Source: Pseudomonas fluorescens
Lineage (GTDB): Bacteria > Pseudomonadota > Gammaproteobacteria > Pseudomonadales > Pseudomonadaceae
DNA length: 64,000 nt
Assembly: GCF_040448305.1 (NCBI RefSeq)
Contig: NZ_CP148752.1
Span: 1,984,001-2,048,000, forward strand
Direction: 5' to 3'
The translations under genes and the position numbers were made by a program. Under the pieces are notes generated by a model that saw only the letters and a program-made list of their open reading frames with translations, was not told the origin of the DNA and searched no databases. Within the stretch, counting starts at the first letter, position 1. Every line of letters begins with the position of its first letter. Positions 1-11,582 of this stretch are shown one piece after another.

Positions 1-417
1 ATAGGCCGGCATCTTCGACTCCGGCACGACGTTGCGCGGGTTGTACAAGTGCGCGCGGTGCCAGTCATCCGAGTAGCGCGCGCCGACACGGGCCAGATCC
101 GGCCCGGTACGTTTCGAGCCCCACAGGAACGGATGATCCCAGACGCTTTCGCCGGCCACTGAGTAGTGCCCGTAGCGTTCGGTCTCGGCGCGGAACGGAC
201 GGATCATCTGCGAGTGACAGCCGACGCAGCCTTCGCGGATATAGATGTCGCGACCTTCCAGTTGCAGCGCGGTGTAGGGCTTCATGCCTTCCACCGGTTT
301 GTTGGTCACGTCCTGGAAGAACAGCGGGACGATCTGGGTCAAGCCGCCGATGCTCACGGCCAGGATCATCAGCAGCAGCAACAGGCCGACGTTTTTCTCG
401 ATAGTTTCGTGTTTCAT
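1..417 (-). CDS. ccoO: cbb3-type cytochrome c oxidase subunit II CcoO (partial)
   Basis: Membrane-anchored mono-haem c-type cytochrome of the high-affinity cbb3 terminal oxidase; it passes electrons toward the CcoN haem-copper centre. The N-terminal 139 residues are present and the C-terminus lies beyond the left edge. Visible: a hydrophobic anchor at about residues 10-30 and one haem-attachment motif CVGCH at residues 64-68, followed by the SQMIRPFRAETERYG segment typical of CcoO. The start ATG lies 10 bases after the ccoN stop codon, so the two genes form one transcript (ccoN then ccoO, reading leftward). Isoform assignment follows ccoN. Confidence 0.95.
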   Translation of the reverse strand, partial: MKHETIEKNVGLLLLLMILAVSIGGLTQIVPLFFQDVTNKPVEGMKPYTALQLEGRDIYIREGCVGCHSQMIRPFRAETERYGHYSVAGESVWDHPFLWGSKRTGPDLARVGARYSDDWHRAHLYNPRNVVPESKMPAY

Positions 418-427
418 GGCGGACTCC

Positions 428-1852
428 TCAGGCCATCTGCGCGGCAGCGGCGGCTTCGGCAGGCTGCGAGGCCCGCACGGTGCGCCAGGTGTTGTAGGCC
501 ATCAGGAACATGCCGCTGAGGAAGATCGCGCCACCCACCAGCCGCACGACGAAGCCAGGGTGGCTGGCCACCAGGGTTTCGACGAAGGAGTAAGTCAGCG
601 TGCCGTCCTCGTTCACCGCACGCCACATCAGGCCCTGGGCGATGCCGTTGACCCACATCGAGGCGATGTACAGCACGGTGCCGATGGTGGCGAGCCAGAA
701 GTGCGCGTTGATCAGGCCGATGCTGTGCATCTGCTCGCGGCCGAAGACTTTCGGGATCATGTGGTACAGCGCGCCGATGGAAATCATCGCCACCCAACCC
801 AAGGCACCTGCGTGTACGTGGCCGATGGTCCAGTCGGTGTAGTGGGAGAGGGCGTTGACTGTCTTGATCGCCATCATCGGCCCTTCGAAGGTCGACATGC
901 CGTAGAACGCCAGCGACACCACGAGGAAACGCAGGATCGGGTCGCTGCGCAACTTATGCCAGGCGCCCGACAGGGTCATCATGCCGTTGATCATCCCGCC
1001 CCAGCTCGGTGCCAGCAGGACCAGCGACATCACCATGCCCAGCGACTGCGCCCAGTCCGGCAGCGCGGTGTAGTGCAAGTGGTGCGGGCCAGCCCATATG
1101 TACAGGGTGATCAGTGCCCAGAAGTGCACGATCGACAAGCGATAGGAGTAAACCGGGCGCTCGGCCTGTTTCGGCACGAAGTAATACATCATCCCGAGGA
1201 AACCTGCGGTGAGGAAAAAGCCTACGGCGTTGTGCCCGTACCACCATTGCACCATCGCGTCGGTGGCGCCGGAGTACAGCGAGTAGGACTTGGTGAAGCT
1301 GACCGGCAATTCCATGTTGTTGACGATGTGCAGGATCGCCACGGTGACGATGAACGCACCGAAGAACCAGTTGCCGACATAGATGTGCTTGGTCTTGCGC
1401 TGCATGATCGTGCCGAAGAACACGATGGCGTAGGCGACCCAGACGATGGTGATCAGGATGTCGATCGGCCATTCCAGCTCGGCGTATTCCTTGGAACTGG
1501 TGTAGCCCAGCGGCAGGCTGATGGCCGCGAGCAGAATCACAAGCTGCCAGCCCCAGAAACAGAACGCGGCGATTTTCGGTGCGAACAGCTGAGTCTGGCA
1601 GGTACGTTGTACTGAATAAAACGAACTGGCGAACAGCGCGCAGCCACCAAAGGCGAAGATCACCGCGTTGGTGTGCAGCGGGCGCAAGCGGCCGAAGCTG
1701 GTCCACGGCAAATTGAAGTTGAGTTCGGGCCAGACCAACTGGGCAGCGAGAAAAACCCCGAGCCCCATACCGACGATGCCCCACACCACCGTCATAATGG
1801 CGAATTGGCGGACCACCTTGTAGTTGTAGGCGGTACTGATAGAAGTGTTCAT
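428..1852 (-). CDS. ccoN: cbb3-type cytochrome c oxidase subunit I CcoN
   Basis: Catalytic haem-copper subunit of the cbb3 oxidase, a polytopic inner-membrane protein that reduces oxygen at low tension. 474 residues, the usual CcoN length, with about twelve hydrophobic segments and conserved His-containing segments such as WWYGHNAVGFFLTAGFLG and IGHVHAGALGWV. I chose ATG 1852 (MNTSISTAYNYKVV), preceded by GGGGAACC; an in-frame extension to 1906 has no support. Position next to aer and acnA, and an ANR-type box about 120 bases upstream, match the oxygen-regulated cco-2 copy of P. aeruginosa rather than constitutive cco-1. That isoform call is inference from synteny and the box, because the second cco operon is not in the window. 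Confidence 0.96.
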   Translation of the reverse strand: MNTSISTAYNYKVVRQFAIMTVVWGIVGMGLGVFLAAQLVWPELNFNLPWTSFGRLRPLHTNAVIFAFGGCALFASSFYSVQRTCQTQLFAPKIAAFCFWGWQLVILLAAISLPLGYTSSKEYAELEWPIDILITIVWVAYAIVFFGTIMQRKTKHIYVGNWFFGAFIVTVAILHIVNNMELPVSFTKSYSLYSGATDAMVQWWYGHNAVGFFLTAGFLGMMYYFVPKQAERPVYSYRLSIVHFWALITLYIWAGPHHLHYTALPDWAQSLGMVMSLVLLAPSWGGMINGMMTLSGAWHKLRSDPILRFLVVSLAFYGMSTFEGPMMAIKTVNALSHYTDWTIGHVHAGALGWVAMISIGALYHMIPKVFGREQMHSIGLINAHFWLATIGTVLYIASMWVNGIAQGLMWRAVNEDGTLTYSFVETLVASHPGFVVRLVGGAIFLSGMFLMAYNTWRTVRASQPAEAAAAAQMA

Positions 1853-1947
1853 GGTTCCCCATCCACGGTTCAGCCGAAGTGAGCGCACTCGCGCAAGGCA
1901 GCGCACCCTTCGGCCGGAGTTATAGGCAGACTAAAAGCGAGGCAAGC

Positions 1948-2625
1948 ATGGACAAAGGGCACAAGGCCGGTATTGACGAGGATCAATGGGCGCAGTGCGT
2001 GCGGGATCATGGATGGTTGTGGAATGCCGCCGCTGGCAAGGCTGCGGCGACGCTGATCCTCGCCCATGGCGCCGGTGCACCGATGGACAGCGAGTGGATG
2101 AGCGACATGGCTGCACGCCTCGCCGCGCAAGGCGTCAACGTGTTGCGCTTCGAGTTTCCCTACATGGCGCAGCGGCGCCTCGATGGCGGCAAGCGCCCGC
2201 CGAACCCGGCGCCGAAACTGCTGGAATGCTGGCGTGAGGTGTATGCCCAGGTGCGACGCCATGTCACTGGGCCGCTGGCCATCGGCGGCAAGTCCATGGG
2301 CGGGCGCATGGCCAGTTTGCTGGCCGATGAGTTGGGGGCGGATGGGCTGGTGTGCCTGGGGTATCCGTTTTATGCGGTGGGTAAACCGGAGAAACCGCGG
2401 GTTGAGCATTTGGCGGGGCTGAAGACACGGACCTTGATCGTGCAGGGTGAGCGCGATGCGTTGGGCAACCGGGAGGCGGTCGAGGGGTATGCGCTATCGC
2501 CGGGTATCGAGGTGTTCTGGCTGGTGGCGGGGGATCATGATCTGAAACCGTTGAAGGCTTCGGGGTTTAGCCATGAGCAGCATTTGGCGGCTGCGGCTGG
2601 GAAGGTGGTTTCATTTCTTCAGTGA
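1948..2625 (+). CDS. Alpha/beta hydrolase, KANL3/Tex30-type
   Basis: Small cytoplasmic alpha/beta hydrolase of 225 residues; substrate unknown. Visible: the oxyanion/strand segment LILAHGAGAPMDS, the nucleophile elbow GKSMGGRM (Ser), an acid near QGERDALG, and the catalytic His in GDHDLKP. This layout is that of the 'Tex30-like' dienelactone-hydrolase relatives. I chose ATG 1948 because GAGG sits at a suitable distance; an upstream in-frame start at 1879 would place translation across the ccoN promoter region. The gene is divergent from ccoN and its first codons carry the ANR box. A terminator-like hairpin and a REPIN follow. Confidence 0.85.
   Translation: MDKGHKAGIDEDQWAQCVRDHGWLWNAAAGKAAATLILAHGAGAPMDSEWMSDMAARLAAQGVNVLRFEFPYMAQRRLDGGKRPPNPAPKLLECWREVYAQVRRHVTGPLAIGGKSMGGRMASLLADELGADGLVCLGYPFYAVGKPEKPRVEHLAGLKTRTLIVQGERDALGNREAVEGYALSPGIEVFWLVAGDHDLKPLKASGFSHEQHLAAAAGKVVSFLQ
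1973..1986 (-). promoter_or_regulatory. Candidate ANR/FNR box upstream of ccoN
   Basis: On the minus strand the sequence is TTGAT-CCTC-GTCAA, matching the FNR/ANR consensus TTGAT-N4-ATCAA at nine of ten positions. Its centre is about 127 bases upstream of the ccoN ATG, which allows a class II promoter (box near -41) with a leader of roughly 85 bases. It lies inside the 5' end of the divergent hydrolase gene. ANR activation of cco-2 is established in P. aeruginosa; activity here is inferred. Confidence 0.7.
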
Positions 2626-2650
2626 GGTTTTGTGCAGGCTGTGATGGCCC

Positions 2651-2726
2651 CATCGCGAGCAAGCTCGCTCCCACAGTGATTTTTGGTGTGGCTCAAAACC
2701 CTGTGGGAGCGAGCTTGCTCGCGATG
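2651..2726. repeat. REPIN (paired inverted REP elements)
   Basis: Two REP hairpins in inverted orientation: CATCGCGAGCAAGCTCGCTC on the left and its reverse complement on the right, about 24 bases apart. Palindromic extragenic element between the hydrolase and aer; no coding content. Confidence 0.93.
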
Positions 2727-2764
2727 AGGGACTATCAGGCAACATCACTTTCACAGACTCAATA

Positions 2765-2794
2765 AACCCGGAAGCTCTCACTGTCCGGTTTTTT
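2765..2794 (+). terminator. Rho-independent terminator-like hairpin after the hydrolase
   Basis: CCGGA and TCCGG stems separated by about 11 bases and followed by six T residues on the plus strand. It would end transcription from the hydrolase gene before the convergent aer gene. Confidence 0.6.
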
Positions 2795-2810
2795 GTCATT
2801 CCAGCCTCTA

Positions 2811-4376
2811 TCAGCGGTTAAACCGCTCCACCAACGAATACTGGGTATTGGCAGTCCTGGTCAGCTCTTCACTCAGCAACGCCGAGTTCTGCGCCTGTTC
2901 CGCGGTCTGGTCCGCCAGTTGCGAGATGTTGCTGATGTTGCGGCTGATTTCTTCGGCCACGGCACTTTGCTCTTCGGTCGCGGCGGCGATCTGGGTGGTC
3001 ATGTCGGTGATGTTGGCCACCGCTTCGCTGATCCCTACCAGTGCCTGGTCCGCTTCCAGTACCCGCGCCACGCCTTCTTCCGCCTGACGATGTCCGGCTT
3101 CCATGGTTTGCACGGCGGTGCCGGCGGTTTGCTGGAGCTTGGCGATCAGCGCATGAATCTGCCCGGTGGACTCGCTGGTGCGTTGCGCCAGCTGACGGAC
3201 TTCGTCGGCCACCACCGCAAAACCACGCCCCATCTCACCGGCGCGGGCTGCTTCGATGGCGGCGTTCAGCGCCAGCAGGTTGGTCTGGTCGGCGATGCCT
3301 TTGATCACGTCGACCACACCACCGATTTCGTTGCTGTCCTTGGCCAGTTGGGTCACCGTCACGCCGGTTTCACCGACCACCACCGACAGGCGCTGGATGG
3401 CTTCGCGGGTTTCCCCGGCGATGTCACGACCACGACCGGTCAGGCGATTGGCTTCCTGGGTAGCGTCGGCGGTGCGTTGCACGTGGCTGGCGACTTCCTG
3501 GGTGGTCGCGGCCATCTGGTTGACCGCGGTGGCCACCTGTTCGGTCTCGACCCGTTGACGTTCCAGGCCGCTGGAGCTGTTGTGCGCCAGGGCATCGGAC
3601 TGTCTGGCCTGATCGGTCAGGTGTTCGGCCGTGTCCTGCAGACGCGTCAGGCAGGTTTTCAGGCGTGCTTCCTGACTGAGGATGGACATTTCCAGACGCG
3701 CCTGGGCGCCGCGACTGTCGGTGTACATCTGTGCGATCAACGGATCGGAGGTGGTCTGCTCGGCCAGGCGCAGCAAACGCTTGAGGCCACGCTGTTGCCA
3801 CTGGAGACCCATCAGGCCCAGCGGCACCGAAAGACCGGCAGCCAGGGCAAACCCCCAATGGGAGTTCAGCGATGCACCGATCATGAAGCTCAATTGGCTG
3901 ACCAGGATGAACGGCAGCCAGTCCTGCAGGATCGGCAACCATTTATCCGAGGAGGGAACGGCCGACTTGCCCTGGTTGATGCGTTGGTAGAGCGCTTCGG
4001 CGCGGCGGATCTGTTCGGCGCTGGGCTTGACCCGCACCGACTCGTAACCGATCACCTGATTGCCTTCGAAGATCGGTGTCACATAGGCGTTCACCCAGTA
4101 ATGATCACCGGTCTTGCAGCGATTCTTGACAATGCCCATCCATGGCAAGCCTTGTTTCAGCGTGTCCCACATGTGTGCGAACACCGCGGCCGGGACGTCG
4201 GGGTGACGGACCAGGTTGTGCGGTGCACGGATCAGTTCCTCTCGGGGAAACCCGCTGATCTCGACGAAAGCGTCGTTACAGTAGGTGATCATGCCCTTGG
4301 CATCGGTGGTGGAAATCAACCGTTGCTGAGCCGGGAAGGTCCGCTCGCGTTGTGTAATAGGCTGGTTGTTACGCAT
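2811..4376 (-). CDS. aer: Aerotaxis receptor Aer (PAS-containing methyl-accepting chemotaxis protein)
   Basis: Energy/oxygen taxis transducer of 521 residues, the same length as P. aeruginosa Aer. Order of parts: N-terminal PAS domain (about 10-125) with the FAD-type signature segment LISTTDAKGMITYCNDAFVEISG, a hydrophobic region near 155-195 that anchors it in the inner membrane, then a long cytoplasmic helical signalling domain with the highly conserved hairpin DVIKGIADQTNLLALNAAIEAARAGE. It signals through CheA/CheW. Start ATG 4376 (MRNNQPITQRERTFPAQQ) is chosen over an in-frame start 42 bases upstream. The neighbouring cbb3 genes and acnA form the same aerobic-metabolism neighbourhood as in P. 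aeruginosa. Confidence 0.95.
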   Translation of the reverse strand: MRNNQPITQRERTFPAQQRLISTTDAKGMITYCNDAFVEISGFPREELIRAPHNLVRHPDVPAAVFAHMWDTLKQGLPWMGIVKNRCKTGDHYWVNAYVTPIFEGNQVIGYESVRVKPSAEQIRRAEALYQRINQGKSAVPSSDKWLPILQDWLPFILVSQLSFMIGASLNSHWGFALAAGLSVPLGLMGLQWQQRGLKRLLRLAEQTTSDPLIAQMYTDSRGAQARLEMSILSQEARLKTCLTRLQDTAEHLTDQARQSDALAHNSSSGLERQRVETEQVATAVNQMAATTQEVASHVQRTADATQEANRLTGRGRDIAGETREAIQRLSVVVGETGVTVTQLAKDSNEIGGVVDVIKGIADQTNLLALNAAIEAARAGEMGRGFAVVADEVRQLAQRTSESTGQIHALIAKLQQTAGTAVQTMEAGHRQAEEGVARVLEADQALVGISEAVANITDMTTQIAAATEEQSAVAEEISRNISNISQLADQTAEQAQNSALLSEELTRTANTQYSLVERFNR

Positions 4377-4481
4377 GGCTTTTTTAATCCGCAAGGCTTT
4401 CAAGTGCTGTATCGGCAAGGCCGGCGGATTGTTGAGATTATTTTTTGATTATCAGTGATGCGTCGCAAAGTGGCCCTTGCA

Positions 4482-5273
4482 TCAGCCGGCGAGCATCGGA
4501 TAGGTGAACAGGCCGAAGTGCAGCAGGTTCAGGCCAAAGTGGCTGGCGATGGCGGCGCCCAGCCCGCCGAACCGGTAGGCCAGGCCATAGCCGACCCCGG
4601 CCAGCGTCGCCAGCAACACCCACTGCCATCCTGCGCCGATATGGGCCAGGCCGAAGACCAATGACGCCAGCAGCAGGGCGAGGTGTTCACCGTAGGGCCG
4701 GTCTTTCAGGTACCGGCTCAGGCCGCCCTGGATGTAGCCACGGAACAGCGCTTCCTCGACCAGCGTCACCAGCAGCAGATTGTTCAGCAACCACAACCAG
4801 GCTTGATCCGGCCATTTCGGCGCCCAGGCGATGACCCCGAGCAACAGTGCGCCGCCCAACGCCAGCAGGGCGCTCAAGGTCAGTGCCAGTGCGGTGGCAT
4901 ACAGCGATAGCCGAAGTGAACGGCGGCCGACAATCCACGGACACACCAGTAACAGCCAGAAGCCGATCAGCGGTTTGTCCAGATTCAGGTGCATGGCGAA
5001 TGACGCGGCGTTGTCGGTGAAACGCTGAGGATCGATAACGCGACCGTTGTAGAAGCCGGGTAACCAATGCGTCGCCAGGGCCAGGGCCAGGACGATGAAC
5101 AGGCCGTGGCCGAGGTAGCGGACAAAAGGGATCTCGCGTTGGCGGACGGCGACACCCGCGACCAGCAACAAAAACACCGAGATTGCCGAGAGCCAGCCGA
5201 GATGGCCGTAGGTCAGTGCCAGGCCGTAGCCGAAGGAAAGCAGGGCCAGAGACATCCATGGCAGGGCAATCAT
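4482..5273 (-). CDS. CPBP family intramembrane glutamic endopeptidase
   Basis: Polytopic membrane protein of 263 residues with about eight hydrophobic segments. The C-terminal half carries the CPBP (CaaX protease and bacteriocin-processing, 'Abi') motifs: the EExxxR motif in LVEEALFRGYIQG, then FGLAHI, and the third motif in ASHFGLNLLHF. Members are intramembrane proteases or scaffolds; no substrate is apparent. I chose ATG 5273 (MIALPWMSLALL). The frame stays open upstream only because it reads through a REPIN, which is not coding. It lies just upstream of aer on the same strand, about 105 bases away. Confidence 0.88.
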   Translation of the reverse strand: MIALPWMSLALLSFGYGLALTYGHLGWLSAISVFLLLVAGVAVRQREIPFVRYLGHGLFIVLALALATHWLPGFYNGRVIDPQRFTDNAASFAMHLNLDKPLIGFWLLLVCPWIVGRRSLRLSLYATALALTLSALLALGGALLLGVIAWAPKWPDQAWLWLLNNLLLVTLVEEALFRGYIQGGLSRYLKDRPYGEHLALLLASLVFGLAHIGAGWQWVLLATLAGVGYGLAYRFGGLGAAIASHFGLNLLHFGLFTYPMLAG

Positions 5274-5313
5274 TTGAAGTCCTTGAGTCGGAATTTGCGA
5301 TGCATCCCAAACC

Positions 5314-5404
5314 CTGTGGGAGCGAGCTTGCTCGCGATAGCTTACTGACTGTCGGCAACAATGTTGAATGTTATGTCCATATCGCGAGCAAGCTCGCTCC
5401 CACA
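5314..5404. repeat. REPIN
   Basis: Inverted pair of REP hairpins with the arms CTGTGGGAGCGAGCTTGCTC and its complement, separated by a spacer that includes TGTTGAATGTTATG. It lies between acnA and the CPBP gene. Confidence 0.92.
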
Positions 5405-5420
5405 TAAATTTTCGTGACCC

Positions 5421-5450
5421 AAACACAAACACCGCCCGAAGGCGGTGTTT
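5421..5450 (-). terminator. acnA terminator
   Basis: On the minus strand a ten-base perfect stem AAACACCGCC / GGCGGTGTTT closed by a TTCG tetraloop is followed by TGTGTTT. It lies 14 bases past the acnA stop codon. Confidence 0.85.
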
Positions 5451-5464
5451 GTGTCGGTCGTCCG

Positions 5465-8206
<2,742 letters not shown>

Positions 8207-8428
8207 TGCGATCACTCCTTTGAGTCCGCACGGCTACGGACTGAGGGGACGGGCAGAGCATTAAACCTAGCCCTGTTTTAAGTAGCTGGCTAATAACTGG
8301 ACTCTATCGCTAAGTCCGAGGTTCCGAAGTCGGCTATCATGCGCGGGTTTTCGTGACAGGCTTTGCTTCAACGCAAGCCTGGGCATCGCGCAGTGGCCGA
8401 AATTCCTCGTCATTGCCCAGGAGTAAGA

Positions 8429-9502
8429 ATGAACACCCTCTTTATGCATTGCCGGCCGGGCTTCGAAGGCGAAGTCTGTTCCGAGATTTCCGACCTCGCC
8501 GCGCGCTTGAACGTGGCCGGTTATGCCAAGGCCAAGGCGGCAACTGCCTGTGCCGAGTTTGTCTGCACCGAAGAAGACGGCGCCGAGCGCCTGATGCGCG
8601 GGCAGCGTTTTGCCGAGCTGATCTTCCCGCGCCAGTGGGCCCGGGGGATCTTCATCGATCTGCCGGAAACCGACCGCATCAGCGTGATCCTCGCGCATAT
8701 GGCGGACTTTCCGCTGTGCGGCAGCCTGTGGCTGGAAATGGTCGACACCAATGACGGCAAGGAACTGTCGAACTTCTGCAAGAAATTCGAAGTGCATCTG
8801 CGCAAGGCGTTGATGGCGGCCGGCAAACTGGTGGAAGATGCCCAAAAGCCGCGTTTGCTGCTGACCTTCAAGAGCGGCCGCGAAGTGTTCATGGGCCTGG
8901 CGGAGTCGAACAACTCGGCGATGTGGCCGATGGGCATTCCGCGATTGAAGTTCCCCCGCGAGGCGCCGAGCCGCTCGACCCTCAAACTGGAAGAGGCCTG
9001 GCACCACTTCATCCCGCGCGACCAGTGGGACGAGCGCCTGCACGGCGACATGACCGGCGTTGACCTGGGGGCCGCCCCCGGTGGCTGGACCTGGCAACTG
9101 GTCAACCGTGGCATGCTGGTCACGGCCATCGACAACGGCCCGATGGCCGAAAGCCTGATGGACACCGGTCTGGTGCAACATCTGATGGCCGACGGTTTCA
9201 CCTTCAAGCCCAAGCAACCGGTGGACTGGATGGTCTGCGACATCGTCGAGAAGCCGGCGCGCAACGCCGCGATGCTGGAAGAGTGGATCGGCGACGGCCA
9301 TTGCCGTGAGGCGGTGGTCAACCTCAAGCTGCCGATGAAACAGCGTTATGCCGAAGTGAAGCGCTTGCTCGAGCGTATTGCCGATGGCTTCAAGGCCCGG
9401 GGCATCAAGGTCGAGATCGGCTGCAAGCAGCTGTACCACGACCGCGAGGAAGTGACCTGTCATTTGCGTCGGATGGATGTGAAGAAGCCGAAATCCCGCT
9501 GA
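8429..9502 (+). CDS. rlmM: 23S rRNA (cytidine-2498-2'-O)-methyltransferase RlmM
   Basis: SAM-dependent enzyme that 2'-O-methylates C2498 of 23S rRNA. 357 residues, close to E. coli RlmM (366). N-terminal ferredoxin-like/THUMP-type region starting MNTLFMHCRPGFEGE, and a Rossmann methyltransferase domain with the SAM loop GVDLGAAPGGWTWQLV at about 210-225 and the NLKLPMKQRY segment near the catalytic site. ATG 8429 follows CAGGAGTA. The -10-like TATCAT at 8335-8340 is a possible promoter element. Divergent from acnA across 222 bases. Confidence 0.96.
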   Translation: MNTLFMHCRPGFEGEVCSEISDLAARLNVAGYAKAKAATACAEFVCTEEDGAERLMRGQRFAELIFPRQWARGIFIDLPETDRISVILAHMADFPLCGSLWLEMVDTNDGKELSNFCKKFEVHLRKALMAAGKLVEDAQKPRLLLTFKSGREVFMGLAESNNSAMWPMGIPRLKFPREAPSRSTLKLEEAWHHFIPRDQWDERLHGDMTGVDLGAAPGGWTWQLVNRGMLVTAIDNGPMAESLMDTGLVQHLMADGFTFKPKQPVDWMVCDIVEKPARNAAMLEEWIGDGHCREAVVNLKLPMKQRYAEVKRLLERIADGFKARGIKVEIGCKQLYHDREEVTCHLRRMDVKKPKSR

Positions 9503-9515
9503 GTCAAAGATACCC

Positions 9516-9607
9516 CTGTAGGAGCGAGCCTGCTCGCGATGAGGCCATCACATTCAACATCTTTGTTGATTGACCCACCGCCATCGCGAGCAGGCTCGCT
9601 CCCACAG
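9516..9607. repeat. REPIN
   Basis: CTGTAGGAGCGAGCCTGCTC arm and inverted partner around a spacer containing CATTCAACATC, the complement of the GTTGAATG spacer type. Lies between rlmM and tusA. Confidence 0.92.
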
Positions 9608-9670
9608 GTGCCACAGATGACGTTACACCCGGCAATGCGCGACAATGCCGGCCAGTTTCAGGAGTGAATC

Positions 9671-9922
9671 ATGAGTGAAATGCTTGATACGCCGGTAGAC
9701 GGCACCCTCGACGCCACCGGCCTCAACTGCCCCGAGCCGGTGATGATGCTGCACCAGCACATCCGTGACCTGGTGCCCGGCGGCCTGCTCAAGGTGATCG
9801 CCACGGACCCGTCGACCCGTCGCGACATTCCCAAGTTCTGCGTGTTTCTCGATCATGAACTGGTGGCGCAGCACGAAGAGGAGGGCACCTACCTCTACTG
9901 GATTCGCAAGAAGTCCGTTTAA
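9671..9922 (+). CDS. tusA: Sulfurtransferase TusA
   Basis: Small cytoplasmic persulfide carrier, 83 residues. It relays sulfur from IscS to the Tus/Mnm machinery for 2-thiouridine at tRNA position 34 and feeds other sulfur pathways. The SirA/TusA signature is clear: DATGLNCPEPVMMLHQHIRDL, with the active Cys in the CPEPV motif at about residue 19, then the VIATDPSTRRDIPKFCVF strand-helix. A GGAGTGAATC ribosome-binding site precedes ATG 9671. Confidence 0.96.
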   Translation: MSEMLDTPVDGTLDATGLNCPEPVMMLHQHIRDLVPGGLLKVIATDPSTRRDIPKFCVFLDHELVAQHEEEGTYLYWIRKKSV

Positions 9923-9930
9923 CGGCACCC

Positions 9931-9960
9931 AAAAAAGACCTGCATATGCAGGTCTTTTTT
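9931..9960. terminator. Bidirectional terminator between tusA and the MATE gene
   Basis: Perfect 18-base palindrome GACCTGCATATGCAGGTC flanked by six A residues on the left and six T residues on the right, so it can serve convergent transcripts from both sides. Confidence 0.93.
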
Positions 9961-9969
9961 CATGTGCGA

Positions 9970-11394
9970 TCAGCCCAGTGAATGACTGATACGAATCCGT
10001 TTGCGCGCACTGCGCGTCAGGCGAAACGACAGCATCAGTGCCGCGCAGCTCAAGCCCACGATCAAGCCTTGCCACAGCCCGCTCGGGCCACTCGGTGCAC
10101 CGAACCAGTCGGTCAGGCCGAGGGCGTAACCCACCGGCAAACCGATACCCCAGTACGCGAACAATGTCAGGAACATCGTCACCCGGGTGTCCTGATAGCC
10201 GCGCAATGCACCGGCGGCGGTCACCTGGATCGCGTCGGAAAACTGGAACAGCGCTGAATACACAATCAGCATCGCCGCCACCCGGATCACGGTCGGGTCG
10301 GCCGTGTAGATCGCGGCAATGTGCTCGCGCAACAACAGCATCATGCTCGCCGAAAGGCACGCGTAGGCCAGCGCAGTGCCCATGCCGACCCCGGCCGCGA
10401 AGCGTGCCTCACGCGGTTCCTGACGCCCAAGGGCCTGGCCGACCCGTACCGTCACGGCCATGCCGAGGGAGTAGGGGATCATGAACACCAGTGAGCTGAA
10501 GTTCAGTGCAATCTGGTGCCCGGCCACGACAGTGGCGCCGAGGCTGCCGATCAACAGGGCGATCACGGCGAAGATGCTCGATTCGGCGAATACCGCGATG
10601 CCGATAGGCAGGCCGATGCCCAGCAGGCGTTTGATCACCGACCACTGCGGCCAGTCGAAACGGCTGAACAATTGGCTCGATTGATAGGCTGGCGCCCAAC
10701 GCTCCCATCCGGCCATGCCCAGGGTCATCACCCACATGACGATGGCAGTGGCCCAGCCGCAGCCGACGCCACCCATGGCCGGTACGCCAAAGTGGCCATA
10801 GATGAAGATGTAATTCAGTGGAATGTTCAGGGCCAGGCCGCACAGGCCAAGCACCATGGCCGGGCGGGTGCGGCCCAGGCCGTCACTGAAGCAGCGCAAT
10901 ACGCAATAGAAAGCTGTGGCGGGAAGGCCGCTGGCAATTCCGTTCAGGTATTGCATGCACGGACCGATCAACTGCGGGTCAACCTTCATGATGTGCAGAA
11001 TGGGTTCGGCGTTCAGCAATGCAGTCGTTGCCAGGAGCCCGACCAGTAACGCCAGCCATAACGCCTGTCGAACCAGCGGACCGATTTCACTGTGGGTACC
11101 GGCACCGAAACGTTGGGCGACTTTGGGGGTGGTGGCCAGCAGGGTGCCGGTCATCAGCAGAAAGACCGGCACCCAGATCGAGTTGCCCAAGGCAACCGCC
11201 GCGAGGTCGCGAGGACTGAATCGGCCCGCCATCACCGCATCGACGAAACCCATCGCCGTAGTAGCGAGCTGCGCGATCATGATCGGCAGCGCCAGGCCAA
11301 GCAGCGTCTTGAGCTCCAGGCGAACCCGGGCCGGGCGGGAGAGGGTGAGGGCAGCAGGGCGGTCAGTTACGGAATTCAAGGGCGAAACGTCCAA
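9970..11394 (-). CDS. MATE family multidrug efflux transporter (NorM/PmpM-type)
   Basis: Inner-membrane cation-coupled exporter, 474 residues with about twelve hydrophobic segments in two six-helix halves, the usual MATE size. Family-typical segments are LALPIMIAQLATTAMGFVDAVMAGRF near the N-terminus and the second-half repeat around GLPIGIAVFAESSIFAVIALLIGSLG. It resembles P. aeruginosa PmpM, which exports fluoroquinolones and cationic biocides, but the substrate here is not shown by sequence. The longest frame uses a TTG start at 11394 with no good ribosome-binding site; an in-frame TTG at 11379 is no better, so the exact start is uncertain. Confidence 0.92.
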   Translation of the reverse strand: MDVSPLNSVTDRPAALTLSRPARVRLELKTLLGLALPIMIAQLATTAMGFVDAVMAGRFSPRDLAAVALGNSIWVPVFLLMTGTLLATTPKVAQRFGAGTHSEIGPLVRQALWLALLVGLLATTALLNAEPILHIMKVDPQLIGPCMQYLNGIASGLPATAFYCVLRCFSDGLGRTRPAMVLGLCGLALNIPLNYIFIYGHFGVPAMGGVGCGWATAIVMWVMTLGMAGWERWAPAYQSSQLFSRFDWPQWSVIKRLLGIGLPIGIAVFAESSIFAVIALLIGSLGATVVAGHQIALNFSSLVFMIPYSLGMAVTVRVGQALGRQEPREARFAAGVGMGTALAYACLSASMMLLLREHIAAIYTADPTVIRVAAMLIVYSALFQFSDAIQVTAAGALRGYQDTRVTMFLTLFAYWGIGLPVGYALGLTDWFGAPSGPSGLWQGLIVGLSCAALMLSFRLTRSARKRIRISHSLG

Positions 11395-11582
11395 AAGTTT
11401 GCGAAGAGCAGTCGCGCATTCTACGCGTTGACGCGGCAGTCAGGAAAAGACCCGTGTTGTGGATTTGTAATCAAAGTTTGAGCGTGAACCTGTCCCCTCG
11501 CTACAAGGCAAATGATGTTGCTTCCCGCTGGCCGTTCACCAGCATCTACGCCTACACTGCCGATCCGCCAAAGGAGCCTGCC

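Noticed and set aside
5274..5432. N-terminal extension of the CPBP protein
   Set aside because: The added residues are encoded by a REPIN (WERACSR and REQARSHR are typical translated REP sequence).
8207..8215. GTG start three codons upstream for acnA
   Set aside because: The GTG overlaps the AAGGAG ribosome-binding site, which is correctly spaced for ATG 8206.
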